Of a stretch of 64,000 nt of DNA, positions 34,419 to 46,050 are shown piece by piece. Origin of the DNA: Euborellia annulipes (taxonomy: Eukaryota; Arthropoda; Insecta; Dermaptera; Anisolabididae); NCBI GenBank assembly GCA_023213315.1, contig JAKCPI010027497.1:1-64000 (forward strand). The letters are read 5' to 3'. The notes under the pieces are model-generated. The model saw nothing but the letters and a program-made list of their open reading frames with translations, was not told the origin of the DNA and made no database searches. How positions within the stretch are numbered: position 1 is the first letter of the stretch; the number at the start of each line of letters is the position of its first letter. The position numbers and the translations under genes are program-made.

Positions 34419-37400
34419 TTAGCTAAAATAAGGAGGGGCAGGTATCGGATCGGGTTCTGCTTCCCAAGAAATCAAATGGTTAGAAGGCACCTTGTACAGC
34501 TCAAGGATCACTAATTGGTTAATTTCTGGATAAGGGCGAACCCAAGTATTTGGAACAAATAAACGGCGTTGAGGGCCCATAACTGGCCAGTAACGTCCTA
34601 TATTGCGTCCATTCAGCCAGGCGATTCCCTAAAAATAAAATTTAAAAGGTTTAAATAGACCTTTAGGCTCAATAAATTGGATTTATTGAAATATCATCGA
34701 AAAAATATTGAGGTAATTTGCTTAAGGATCGTCATCAATTGGAGTAATTTGAATTGAGTTAAATATTCAAACATTTTTATTTAAATTAAATGGTTATTTT
34801 TTTGGAACAGAAGGCACACTATTATAATCAATAGAGTGGAACATTAATTATTTATGGAGTATTACATTCTTTCAATAATAGATTAACAAATTTAAAAATG
34901 CCAAAGTGCAAAAAAGAATATTGTAATATAAAACAAATTTGTAAAATACTTAAAAAAAAAAATAAAATTAATTTTATTTAATTTTAAAACAAACAAATTT
35001 ATTAAATTAGGGAAAATACTTTCTCGAAAATGACAAATCTATTTTTGACCTTGAACATAAAATTATTTAAATTTGTAAAATAATACATCAAAAAATAAAT
35101 TCAATTAATTAAGGTAGAAATGAATAATTAATTTAAGAATATAAAGTTTAAATCTTCAAAGTCATAGCAGTTCTTTAGGAAACTTGTTTTAAATCATCAG
35201 TTTTCTAACCTAAAAGTTTTTTATATTACCTTTAGTCTCATTTTGTTAAAGTAATTTTATAATTAATAGAAATTAATTAGTAATATGATGGTTTCTAAAT
35301 GAATAAAATATGAGTTTTTAAATTTTAAATCCTAAATCTCTCATGCATTTCTTATGAGCTTCTATAAGATCTTGACATTTTTCTTCTCCTCTTTCAATTA
35401 TACTAAAATAACAAATAGATTAAATGCAATTAAAATTAATTTAATTAAAATATTTTTTTGAAAAATTTAATACCAAGCATCCCGAGCTTTTTTTGTTTCT
35501 GGACAGGCACAACAAGGCTTTAATGGTTTAGTTTGATTTGTTTGTTGAATATCACTTTTGGAATTTCCTGCGCCCATTTTTTGTTAAAAACAAGTTTTGA
35601 AATCCTTTTATATATAATTAAAATGATTTTTCAATCTTTCTGGATTGTTCTCTATAAATATAAGATTTGCTAACTGTCATCAAAGAGGTTTTAAATTTAA
35701 ATCAGTGATGCCAACCTGATGTCAACTAGAAATGAGTCCGAACTAGCTAAATTAGTTCAAAAGAACGAAAGTCCTCGGGTTTGGTGTATGGGTTAGCGTG
35801 CTGGCATTGTATACCAAGGGTCGCGGGTTTGGATCCCAGCCAGTCTAATGATTTTATTTAAGCCATTTGGATACCAAAAGGCCTAAATAAGAATGCTTGG
35901 ACCCCAAATATATATATTCAATAACGGTTATCGCATAAAGTCTTATATGGTCTGAGTTGCAGAAAAGACTGTGAATGTGGGAATGAGTGTGAGTGTAAAT
36001 GAGAAAAAAGTGTTTTTTTATTAAAAAAAAAAAAAAAAAAAAAAATATGAAAAACTTTTAAAGAGACCGATCATCCTATTACCAAGTGTTGGACTGGAGA
36101 ATTTTTATTCCACTAAATCGAATATATATTTTCTCCAGGCAGTTAATATTTTTATTTTATTTTATTTAACTTGAAAATTTTTTTTTCTAAACCAGATAAC
36201 TCCTGGAGGCAGGCAACCCATAACAGTTATGTTTATTTATTATAACTTAAAATATTCTCTATATTTGGAAAAGTTTAAATAAAAAGCCCTCGGGCCTTGG
36301 TGTCGTGGGTAGTGCACTGGCCTTTTACCGGTATACCAAGAATCGCGGGTTCGCTTTCCGTCTCATGCGGCAATTTATTTCAACTGAATTAGCTACCAAT
36401 CCAGGTGAAATAAATAGACACGGGATCTATATGGTCTTCGCTGCCGAAAAAGACCTTAAAACGAAATTAAAAAAAAAAATTTAATAGATTCATACCTTAT
36501 TCCATTCCATGAAATCAATAAAACTATCACGTGGAGGTAATTCTTCAGAATCAAGTTGGAATGTAGCGCTATAAAATGCTGGCGCCAATAATGGAGGGCT
36601 TGGTGGTTGTAGAGGCAAGGATTCTATCCATGAAATATTATTCAAAGGGAAGCCTGTGATTCTCCATTCCTTAAGTGTCTCATTATCTAATGAGACGTCA
36701 GAGAAAATACCCTAAAATTATTTAAAAGTTATATTAAATTATTAATTAAACTGTAAGAAAATAGGGCAAGAGCACCTTTGGTGAAATTAAATAGTATTCA
36801 AGTTTTTATTAGATTTTTTTAAAATTGGAATGGAAAAGAACAAGTACAGATGTCGCAAATAAAGCGAGCATTTGGATACCAAATGCCGTAAATTTGTCAT
36901 GTTTTTATAAAAAATATACATGTGAACAAATTCGTGCCGCAACAACAATGACAACTTTGTGCCTGATTAGTTTATAAGCCTACAAGGACTACGGATGGAC
37001 GAATAAAATTTTGTCCGAAACGTCTCCTTTTCGGATTTTGGCATCCAAAGGCTGGCTTTATTTGCTGCATCTGTACTTGCTCTTTTTCATTCCATAACAT
37101 CAACAGAAACTTCTTTTCAACTTATATTTTTTTTAAATTATTGATAAGTTTTAGCATTCAAATTTTTTAACCACGATAAACTCTTTTTTTTCAAGAGCCA
37201 ACTGTGGTGGCAATAATTCTCAGGACTACTTCGTTATTGGGGTACACTTAAGCTAAATTATTTATTATATTCGGTGGTTCGTTTCCCATCTCAAGCGAGA
37301 AAAATCTGGTGTGACTGTCGCACAGCACACAACTTTCTCTTACCTTCGGTAATCGAAAGTTGTGTACTGTGCTTGTCACACCAGATTTTTTGTGTCGACA

Positions 37401-40400
37401 TGTATTTAGTTCCCGGCAGTAGGGAATATTTGAATTCAGATGTAAAATTTATAAGTATGGGAAAATATTTATATTTTGTTACCATGGCAACCATTTCTCC
37501 TATCTTTTCTATGGAGTGCAAGAGTAAAGTGGTCTTCAAACAATTTTGAGGGCAAAACGAGAATATACATTTGAAAGAGCATCTAAAAAATAATTGATTT
37601 TTGAATTTTAATCAAAATCGTTAGAGCGAATTTTGAGAAAATCGAAAAAAACTGAAAAAGTACATCAGTAAAGTACTAGTACTCTTTGGCCGATTTTGAT
37701 TAAAAGCTTATTTTTCCGGTCCCGGGGGGTGTTTAACTTATATATAAAATTTCAGCCTCATAGCTCAATTCCTTCATGCTTAAAAGTGAACACAGACACA
37801 CACACCCACCCACACACCCACCCACCCACCCACCCACAGACAGACCATGTCGCGAAAACCACTTTTTTGAATTCAGGGGACCTCAAAACGTGAAGATCCA
37901 TCAAAATCTCGACATCGAATTTTTGACATGAAACCAATACTTTCTCTCTATATATATATTACATATATACATAGGTAAGAGAAAGTAAAAATGTATTTCA
38001 ATTGAATGGGCTAGCAATCGATTGAAATAAGGACGGAGTTTAAATGGCCTCTGATGCTTTAATGCAAGTAAAAAAAAAAAAAAATACCTTTGAATCTGTG
38101 AAAACATCGAAATTAATTCGACCCATATCTTCGACTAATAATCCCAAAGTTTTCACTCCACCAACATTAATAGCAGTCCGATTAACAAGTGTTAATCGAT
38201 CGAGAAGAGAGAGTTGTAATTCCTAAAATAATTAATAAAGAATAATTATTGAAATATGTGATCTATTATTATAAATAAAATAATTATTACTATTACTAAT
38301 GAGGAGCCATTCACGTATTTCTTAAGCAGCTTAAACAAATGTTCCTTAGAAAAAAGAGTGTACGATTTTTTTATACGAAATGCTTACGAAAGCGAGGAGG
38401 GATGTGGTTGTCTATAGATAGGGGTATAAAAAATTTGCTTATTGTAATAGTAATATTTGAATGGCCCTTGCAAAATAGGATGTTTAATTTACTTACATTA
38501 TCTAATAATATATAAGCCCTATCATGAACATTTTTTGATGATAGAACTTTGATACTATTTGGTTCTGTAAGTTCATTTGGTATTGTGGTTTCATAAAGAA
38601 CAAGTCCATGTTGAACGCCAAGTGTTTCAAATGAAACTGGATCAGAAAAATTCTTTGGTTCCAAACCTAGATGTTCTCTTGATTCTGTAGATACTAAAGA
38701 TATAACTGGATGTAGAAGAAGAGGACCTCTTCGTGCTTTGAGGGTATTTTCAGGGGCTGGGCCACTTGGAACTTCCATATACTATAATCATTTTTAAAAT
38801 AATTTATAAAAATTGGTTCCTGATAAAATTGTTATTTAAGCAGGTTTCAGCAATTCAATGTCAATAATCTGATTGTCAAGAACAAGGCATTTCAAATCTT
38901 GATTCGACCACTAGCCTATCCAATATAACAGTTTTCGTGTATATTTTGAATAGATGGTTTCAACCTGATTTGAAAGTAACCCAGTTCAAATTCTAATTTC
39001 TCCTATATTACAAATGCTTCGTCATGATCATGAAAACGGGAACTAAACCTAAATAAATCCCAAGAAAGTTTAAAATCTATCAATACAAAGTGAATTAGGA
39101 TGGGCGAATAAAATTTTCTGAAACATTGACAATTTATGTTTCTCAAAGTATTGATTACTGAGACCTGCTTTACATTGATTATTAATAAAGATCTAAATTT
39201 AAAGGCACATCTTACTTTTGAAATAACTTCTCGAATAGCAAAATATTTCTCTGTAACATCCCCCGCCTCAGTCAGTGGTGCATCGTAATCATAAGATGTT
39301 ATTTGAGGCAAAAAGTTTCCCAAACCACCAGTATTGGCTCCTAAAAAGAGAAAAGTGTTTTTTTAGTCAAATTAAAAAGGCATGAAAAATTTCTTTAAAG
39401 AATATAAAATCAAATATTTAGAAAAAAATCAAAGAATCTTTTGCCTAGACAAAAATTCGGCTAATAGTTATTTTCAAAAATTTTTAAATTTGTAATTTTT
39501 GTACTACTTCCGATTGACTTATTTAATCCAAAAGGGGATACAAATCTACAATTTTAGAAGTATATACCAAATTTCATCGACCTGGATGTTGTGAGTTTTT
39601 AAGTAATCATGACCACAGACAGACATAATTCCAAAAATGTTTTTTTTTGAAAATCTCGCGTTCGTATTTTTTGACGATTATTTTTAAATTCCTATTGGGA
39701 TTCCCGTTTATTTGGTGAGATCTTATATTCCAATATAAACATATATTTGTTTACATATTTTTATTTAATGAAAAAATCCCGCACGTCCAGGGTTTGAACA
39801 GGGCTCTTCTTTGTAGAAGCCGACACCCTAGCCCGCTACACAAGAGAGCCCCCAGACGATTACAATACTTTGTATACTTCGTATAAAATAAAAAGCATAA
39901 AAAATATTTAAATATAAATTAATTCTCTTTTGAATATCTACTTATTTAAGGTAGTAGAGTTATGAAATATTTAAATAATCTCACCTGATGTGAATCCAAA
40001 ATTGGTTCCTCCATGAAACATATAAAAGTTTACACTTGCATTGATTTTAAGTTGATCATCTAATGATTTGGTCACCAAGCTTGAATTGACCCATGCAAGA
40101 TTATTATCTGACCAGTGAGTAAGCCATCCTGGGTAAAATTCGGAGTTAACTAGTGGGCCTTGTGGTTCTAATAAACGTTGTCCAAAAAAAGCGGACGTTA
40201 CATTTGACTCTGGAATTCAAAACCATATTGTTAAATTAATATAAAGTTAAAAATCAATTAAATATAAATAGTATTTAAGATGTTTTTTTTTACAGATCGT
40301 TACATTGGATTGTGAAAAATAGAAGGGTTTTTATCTTTGGCTGCTTCTCTTGGTTATAGAAAAACAGATACTGACTTCATTGATCTAATTATGGTTTTAT

Positions 40401-43400
40401 TTTGGTTTCTAAAAAGCGGGACATTTTAAAAATCTGCGGGACGCGGGACAGTGCTCCAAAAAGCGGGACTGTCCCGCCAAAATCGGGACGTGTGGTTACC
40501 TTAAATTGATCTGCAATAAAGTTTGTTAAATTAGACTGAAAACAGCTGGCTTCTTCACCACTTCCCCAAAATAAAATATTCTATGTATATGTCAAAAAAA
40601 CTTTTTTGAAATTAGCTTACGTGGCCCAAAATCAACAGTAGCATATACATCTTTTATTTTTGAACAGGAAGCTCTTCGTACAAATGCTCCATCAGTAGTA
40701 TAAAGAAGTGCTGCATTATTAACATAGGTCTTTAACTGATCGCGAAGCCAGGTAACATATTCTGATTGACATCCAGACCAACTAGCATATTCATTCTCTA
40801 CTTGCACCATAATAACTGGTCCTCCATTACCATACAGGTAACGCTGCAAGCGAGGCATAAGTCTTGACAACCATCCTGATACAGCTTCTAGATGATCTGA
40901 AATAATAAGAGAAAAATTGTATAAATATATTACAAAAAAAAATTGTATTAATAAAATTCGGATAGAAGTTGCTGTTGATGTTACAAGTTGGAAAGGAGAT
41001 AGTACAGGTCCCCGAGGACCCTGTGCTAACTTAGGGGAAGGGGAGGGGGAGGGAGACAAAAACCTCAAAATTGTAGGACTTTTTTCAGTTTTTATTTTGA
41101 TTTATAACCAAATTTTAGCAAATTTAATGCTCTACAACTTTCTAATGTACTATGGTTCACAAAATAGACTTAGTTTACGAGATATAAGCAAAAAACTGAA
41201 AAAAGTTCAAAGTTCAAAACATAGCTGCTTGGCCTTTTATTTATTCTACTATTTAAAAAAAAAATTAATATAACAATTTAAGTTTAAGAGTATACGATAT
41301 AATGAAAACAAAAAGAAATATATCTCTATTACACATTAGAAATATAAAAGACAAGATAAAATTTCAAAAAAATAAAAAGTGAAATGTAGTGAGTAAAAAT
41401 AAAATACCTGGGTCCGTAGTTCGCAGACGCATTCCTGGATGTAAAGTCCATAACCAGGAAGGATAACCTCCCTAAGAATCAATATAATAATCATTAATAA
41501 AGTGTTGTTTCTATTAATAAAGTTATATTAAAAATCCTATATAGAGATAGATTATAGAGGTTCTTAACTGGAGGATAGTTACTGAATCTAACTAGTCTTT
41601 ACTTATTAATGTTGACAAGTTATTTAATAAATGCAAAAATTGTTTGATTCAATTGTCATTGTAAAAATAATTAAATTAAAAAAGTATTTTATTTATATAC
41701 CAGATCTCTTTCTGCGCAGATATAAGGTCCTGGCCTAAGTAATACGTAAAGTCCGATATCTTGTGCTAAATCAAGGAAATGGAGAAGATCCGCATCACCT
41801 TCAAAGTTATAAACTCCTGGTGATGGTTCATGAAAGGACCATTCTATATATCTAAAAAAAATCATAAATAAATAAAATAAAAGTTTTTTTTTATTTGAAA
41901 TTAATTTATATAAAGATACTGATGGTTTGGCGGAGGAGGCAAGAGTGGGGAGGTATATTTACAGGGAAAGCTGCAGAGTTAGGGATTTTAAATCCTTTGT
42001 GGTTACTAAGAAGGGACTTTATAGAGAGGTGGTAGATCACAGAATTCAAAGGATAAGCCACAGTGAAAGAAGAAGAAAAATATAAAGATGAAATTCTATC
42101 ATTTTTATAATATTGCCATAGTAGGTTGTAAATACAGCGTATTTATTAAACATTCAGCAAAAATTTAAGGGATTAACTGTTATTCTCTGGACTAATCTAA
42201 AAATATTTTGATCTTTGACGATTTTTGAAAACTCGCTTTGTTTCGAAGATAGAGGGTGAACAAAGCCGTTATCGATTTTGACATTGTTAAAATTATTAAT
42301 GTAGCAATAAATCCTTTGGGCCATCTAAAGTTGGATATGACTCAATAAGTAACGGACCTGGTGTTTTTGAAATAGTTCGACATTCAATGAAGAGAAGGTC
42401 GGATTGTTTCATCCTCGTGAGCGTAGTTAAGGAATTTGGCTGGGGGGAGGCATGGGACCAGGCATCCTCCGAGGGGGGCCTGGATGGTCCCATATCGTCT
42501 CAATTTTTCTTAGGGTGGGAAGCCTTCTGGGGGTGGGGCTCCCCCAGGAGCCCCTAGTTACGCCCATATTTATCCTAGCTGTAAATGTAGTCATTTTCAA
42601 CAGTTCTTGTAGATTAAGACTTTACATGTAATTTTACTTTCTCTTACCTCTATATACTAATATGTTAATTTATAGAGAGAAAGTATTGGATTCATGTCAA
42701 AAATTCGATGTCGAGATTTTGATGGATATACACGTTTTGAGGTCCCCTGAATCCAAAAAAAGTGGTTTTCGCGACATGGGCTGTCTGTCTGTCTATGTTC
42801 AATTTTAATCATGAAGGAATTGAGCTACGAGGTTGGAATTTTATATTTAAATTAGGCACCCTAATTAGGCGTGAAAATAAGCTTTTAATCAAAATCGGCT
42901 AAAAAGTACTTTACTGATGTACTTTTTCAGTTTTTTTCGATTTTCTCAAAATTCGCTCTAACGATGTTGATTAAAATTCAAAAATCATTTATTTTTTAGA
43001 TGCTCTTTAAAATGTATATTCTCATTTTGTGATTGAAATCTTCTGAAGACCACTTTACTCTTGTACCTCATAAGAAAGATAGGAGAAATGGTTGTCATGG
43101 TAACAAATAAATTTTTCCATTTTTATAAATTTTACATCTTGAATTCATTCATACCGTACTGTCGGAAAATAAATATGTGTCAACACAAAAAATCTGATGT
43201 GACAAGCACAGAACAAAACTTTCGATTACCGAGAAAGTTGTGTGCTGGGCGACCAGTCACGCTAGATTTTTGTAATAAAATGTTCTTTTTCGTCCTGTAC
43301 CTTCGAAACAAAGTGGATTTTTAAAAATCACCAAGATTCTTTATCACTATACTAAGTTATTCAATATTTTTACAATTTTTTCAAATTTTTTTAATTACGT

Positions 43401-45268
43401 GCTAATAGCATTAAGTCCTGCCCATCGAGCAGCTTGAAGGAGTCGTGGCCAGCTCTCGCGAGGGGAACGAAAATAGTGGATGGAGCCAGAAACATATCGA
43501 AAGGGCTCACCGTCCTTCAGAAAAGTATTTCGATTATAATCGATGGAAAATGTTCTATTCTGTGCAAAAATCTAGAAAAAAGATGTGAAAATTATTAATA
43601 CAATAGAATTATGAAGAGGAAACATTTATATATTCAAGCCAGGGCCTATTCAACCATATTTCCTTGAAAATATCAGTTTTGATTTTTATCAAAATTTTAT
43701 TGATTTAAGAAATATGTCATATGTTTAATTTTTTTTATTAAAACAAAGATAAACAAAAGAACACAACAATAAAGAATGTATTAATAAATCAATTAGCTAC
43801 AAAGGTCAAGTTCTCAATTCCATTTTTAAGTGTTTTTTTTTCTCATTAATTCATTCCTCTGATTATCTTGTCGTTGGATCTTAATTATGTCAATATGTTA
43901 TTTATCACAATATATACATTAAAATATGTTGAATTATATTGAAATTGGTGAGCAAATAATTTATGGGCGATTTGGAGGGGGATTCTCATAATCATAAGCT
44001 CTATGATACAAGGAAAGGAGCAGGAGCAGCCAAAAATTAAAGCCTCTGATTTTATTCCAATTAACGAGATGTTTTGGGAAAACTTTATTTTCCCATCATC
44101 AAGTCTTTCAAATGGTATCTGTCCCTGTTTTTTTTTTTTTTTTTTTAACAATCACACTTCTTTCTCATTCACACTCACACACACATTTACACAGTCTTTT
44201 CGGCAAGGCAACTTAGGCCATTTAAGACTTTGACGATAACCGTTATTATTTATAATATATATTGGGGGTCCAGGCATTTCTATTTAATGTCCCGGAGTTG
44301 TTAAAAGGGCACAATAAATGTATTGTGTCTTCTATTTATGGGTGAGTTATTCATTTGACTTGTTTAGTGTGAATGATCATTCTCACCCATAAATAGAATA
44401 TATAATAAATGTATTAACAACTCCGGGCAGATACAATTTGAAAGACTGATGATGGGAAAATAAAGTTTTCCCGAAACGTAATAAAATCAGAGGCTTTAAT
44501 TTTTGGCTGCTCCTGCTCCCTTCCTTGTATGTAAATCAACAGCCACGTACTTTCATTGGTACATATACTCTGTGTGTAAGCTCTATGATGTTCAATGTTA
44601 CAAAAAAAAAAAAAAAAAAACAGGAGGATAAGGGGTGAAGGAACTTAGAGAGGATATCTTAAACATGAATCATTTATCCAAATAAAAATGATTCTAGTAC
44701 CGGTATTCAGAATAGTGAGAACTTGAGAGATTTATTTATAAAATAAAAGATATTTATTATACACCTTAACATAAGAAATTTAAAAATTTCCAATTAATTT
44801 TGTTTATAAATGAGGTCGTATATTCAGAAGTAGATATAAATAATATATTTTTAGTGGGTATGATGCTTATACCTTTCTTATATGCATTTTACTTTTTTTT
44901 TTTGTATTAATTTGACTCTTTTGGATCAGCATCGGTACCTAGTAGTATTTATTTAAAACATTCCCATCCCAATGTCATACAGTAGTTGACTGGAGAACCG
45001 AACCCGTATCTTTAGTCGAAATTTAAAAAAATGAGAATTAAATTGAAAAATTATATGAAATAATAATAAATGGGAGTAAAATTTTCCTGTTAATAATAAA
45101 ATTTGTATAATGTCCAATGGTCCTTGAAGATGAAAAATTAAATTTTTTTTATTAAAAATGCCAAAATTATGTGATAACCTTCCTCATTTATATTAAACAA
45201 AGGATATTTTTAAATACCTGGGAACAGAGGAAAAGTAAACCGGCAAGTTGAAGTTGAAGACCTTGCAT
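34419..45268 (-). CDS. GLB1: Lysosomal acid beta-galactosidase, GH35
   Basis: Eleven exons (gene order): 45268-45218, 43571-43399, 41851-41701, 41471-41408, 40896-40621, 40209-39985, 39340-39216, 38781-38497, 38222-38088, 36711-36496, 34628-34419. Phases close to 636 residues; human GLB1 has 677. The first exon [18 protein letters not shown] is a signal peptide. Exon 2 has the family start [20 protein letters not shown] and [14 protein letters not shown]; next come [12 protein letters not shown] and [26 protein letters not shown] supplies the acid/base glutamate (E182, equivalent to human E188) and NSEFYPGW the nucleophile (E262, equivalent to human E268). [13 protein letters not shown] and [20 protein letters not shown] close the TIM barrel; beta-sandwich domains follow, including [20 protein letters not shown]. 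It hydrolyses terminal beta-galactose from glycoconjugates in the lysosome or as a secreted enzyme. COX17 lies in its last intron. Confidence 0.95.
35318..35577 (-). CDS. COX17: COX17 copper chaperone, nested gene
   Basis: Two exons, 35577-35474 and 35402-35318, joined in phase to 62 residues ending TAA. After a short variable N terminus (MGAGNSKSD) come [19 protein letters not shown], the copper-binding CC pair within the first CX9C, and [21 protein letters not shown], the second CX9C. This is essentially the universal COX17 sequence and length. The protein sits in the mitochondrial intermembrane space and passes Cu(I) to SCO1 and COX11 for cytochrome c oxidase assembly. It lies wholly inside the last intron of the beta-galactosidase gene on the same strand. 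No separate promoter can be proven. Confidence 0.96.
35768..36042 (+). mobile_element. tRNA-derived SINE (family 2)
   Basis: The head CCCTCGGGTTTGGTGTATGG and GCGGGTTTGGATCCC give A- and B-box-like segments. The body has GCTTGGACCCC, TTCAATAACGGTTATCGC, GTCTTATATGGTCTGAG, GCAGAAAAGACTG, GAGTGTAAATGAG, then more than 20 A. Fragments are at 33215, 44129 and 53537. Confidence 0.85.
36283..36478 (+). mobile_element. tRNA-derived SINE (family 1), full copy
   Basis: CCCTCGGGCCTTGGTGTCG head, GCGGGTTCGCTTTCC B-box-like segment, AATTAGCTACCAATCC, CGGGATCTATATGGTC and GCCGAAAAAGACCTTAAA body, then an A-rich tail ending just before exon 10 of the beta-galactosidase gene (donor at 36495). Confidence 0.88.
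36827..37093. mobile_element. Foldback element in beta-galactosidase intron
   Basis: GGAATGGAAAAGAACAAGTA, CAGATG on the left pairs with CATCTGTACTTGC, CTTTTTCATTCC on the right, with further pairing (GCAAATAAAGCGAGC). The right arm has GTCCGAAACGTC, the 3' half of a hammerhead-like core. A complete CUGANGA partner is not apparent. Confidence 0.65.
37302..37990 (-). mobile_element. Hairpin-ended family A element, complete copy
   Basis: Inverted relative to 62601-63263. It opens with the terminal hairpin (AATCTGGTGTGAC, ACAACTTTC, GAAAGTTGTG, GTCACACCAGATT), runs through GGTTGCCATGG complement, GCTCTTTAAAATG complement and a CACACCCACCCACCC microsatellite, and closes with TAGGTAAGAGAAAGT. Confidence 0.85.
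37995..38085 (+). mobile_element. SINE family 1 3' end next to an exon
   Basis: GGGCTAGCAATCGATTGAAA, GGACGGAGTTTAAATGGC, GATG, then a poly-A of 14. The poly-A ends one base before the reverse-complemented GT donor of beta-galactosidase exon 9 (38088), so that intron begins GTATTTTTTTTTTT on the gene strand. Confidence 0.75.
39520..39690. repeat. Dispersed repeat fragment
   Basis: GATACAAATCTACAATTTTA, ACCAAATTTCATCGACCTGG, GAGTTTTTAAGTAATCATGA, CCACAGACAGACATAATTCC. Shared with 29340-29585 and reminiscent of the GAATTGAGCT and CACACACAGACAGACAG parts of family A. Confidence 0.5.
39695..39862 (-). mobile_element. tRNA-derived SINE (family 3), inverted
   Basis: On minus the head GGGGGCTCTCTTGTGTAGCG has an A-box-like TGTGTAGCGGG and CCTGTTCAAACCCTGG has a B-box. 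The end ACCAAATAAACGGGAATCCC, AATAGGAATTT is the same 3' tail as the long element at 47590-48225. Confidence 0.75.
42412..42572. mobile_element. hAT-like family C element
   Basis: GAGCGTAGTTAAGGAATTTG, GCTGGGGGGAGGCATGGGAC on the left and CCCCTAGTTACGCCCAT on the right; the interior is nearly the same as 50992-51183. Target duplication not clear. Confidence 0.65.
42636..43272 (+). mobile_element. Hairpin-ended family A element, complete copy
   Basis: Starts ACTTTCTCTTACC, then GAGAGAAAGTATTGGATTCA, TTTTGATGGAT, GTGGTTTTCGCGACATGG, GTCTGTCTGTC, TTTTTTCGATTTTCTCAAAA, GGTTGTCATGG, and the terminal hairpin CTGATGTGACAAGCACAG to GCGACCAGTCACGCTAG. About 640 bp in beta-galactosidase intron 2. Confidence 0.85.
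44005..44532. mobile_element. Foldback with intact hammerhead-like core, split by SINE
   Basis: The left arm (44007-44122: AAGGAGCAGGAGCAGCC, AAAATTAAAGCCTCTGATTT, GGGAAAACTTTATTTTCCCA) is inverted at 44425-44530. On plus at 44446-44480: CTGATGA, stem GGGAAAA, loop TAAAG, stem TTTTCCC, GAAACGTAAT. A SINE family 2 fragment (44129-44290, minus) and a smaller inverted repeat (CTATTTATGGGTGAG, CTCACCCATAAATAG) are in the loop. Confidence 0.85.
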
Positions 45269-45540
45269 AGCAAATATTCAAGGAAGTCAAAATGAGACGT
45301 GATCTTGTTTTTAAATTATAATCTTTGTTGTCTGAAAGAGCAAATGCATCTGGTTTGTTGTTCTATAGATGAGTGTTGTTAACGATAGATGACCGTTCGA
45401 AGACTTTCCCCTCCATCGCAGCCACCCCGCCTGTTTTCGCGGTCATGGTCATTCCATTCCTTCCCCAGCTAAATGTTCCCTCTATCGGATGCTTATTTCA
45501 ACTATAATCAATTTCATCTCAAATTCTTTTATACAAAAAG
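45269..45540 (-). promoter_or_regulatory. Presumed beta-galactosidase promoter region
   Basis: Sequence directly upstream of the start codon at 45268, richer in G and C than the flanks (CATCGCAGCCACCCCGCC at 45415-45432). No clear TATA box or initiator could be fixed, so this is placement only. Confidence 0.3.
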
Positions 45541-46050
45541 CTCGCATGTATAGATGCCAGTAGCAAAATAAATTTTTATCCCAAGATTTGAGAAAAATAT
45601 TTTTTTTGGAAATTAAATTTTATTTTTAATATAAAATTTTAAAAATTAATACTTACAAATTTTATTTGTATAAATATTCTGTTAAATGACAGTGCCGTAA
45701 CAAGGGTATGAAGCGCCTGTGGCAAGTGATTAACTTGCGCCCCCTCCCCCATAATCCAGTGTTTCATAACCTTTTTTTTGACCAAATTCCTCATTAATGA
45801 TATATCTTTAATCTGTGATAATACCCTGCTCATTTGGTCCTTCAGATTCGTTCTCCTACTCCAGCCAGCGTAAATGGTTAAAATTGTGGCCTTCATGCCA
45901 ACATAAATAAAAAAAGTTATTTAAAAATTTGTCAAAATTCCCTAAACCTAGGGTTTCCAAAATTTATTTTCCACAAATCCTTTCTCTCGTTATAATGATA
46001 GATAAATGAAATTATAAGTTAGCATTAAAAATAAAAGGAAATTGATGATA

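Noticed and set aside
37790..37850. CRISPR-like short repeats (CACCCACC)
   Set aside because: It is a simple CACC/CACA microsatellite inside a family A element in a eukaryotic genome; no spacers.
39785..39862. Genuine tRNA gene on minus
   Set aside because: A and B boxes are present but the anticodon stem does not pair well and the sequence continues into a SINE tail, so I call it a SINE head.
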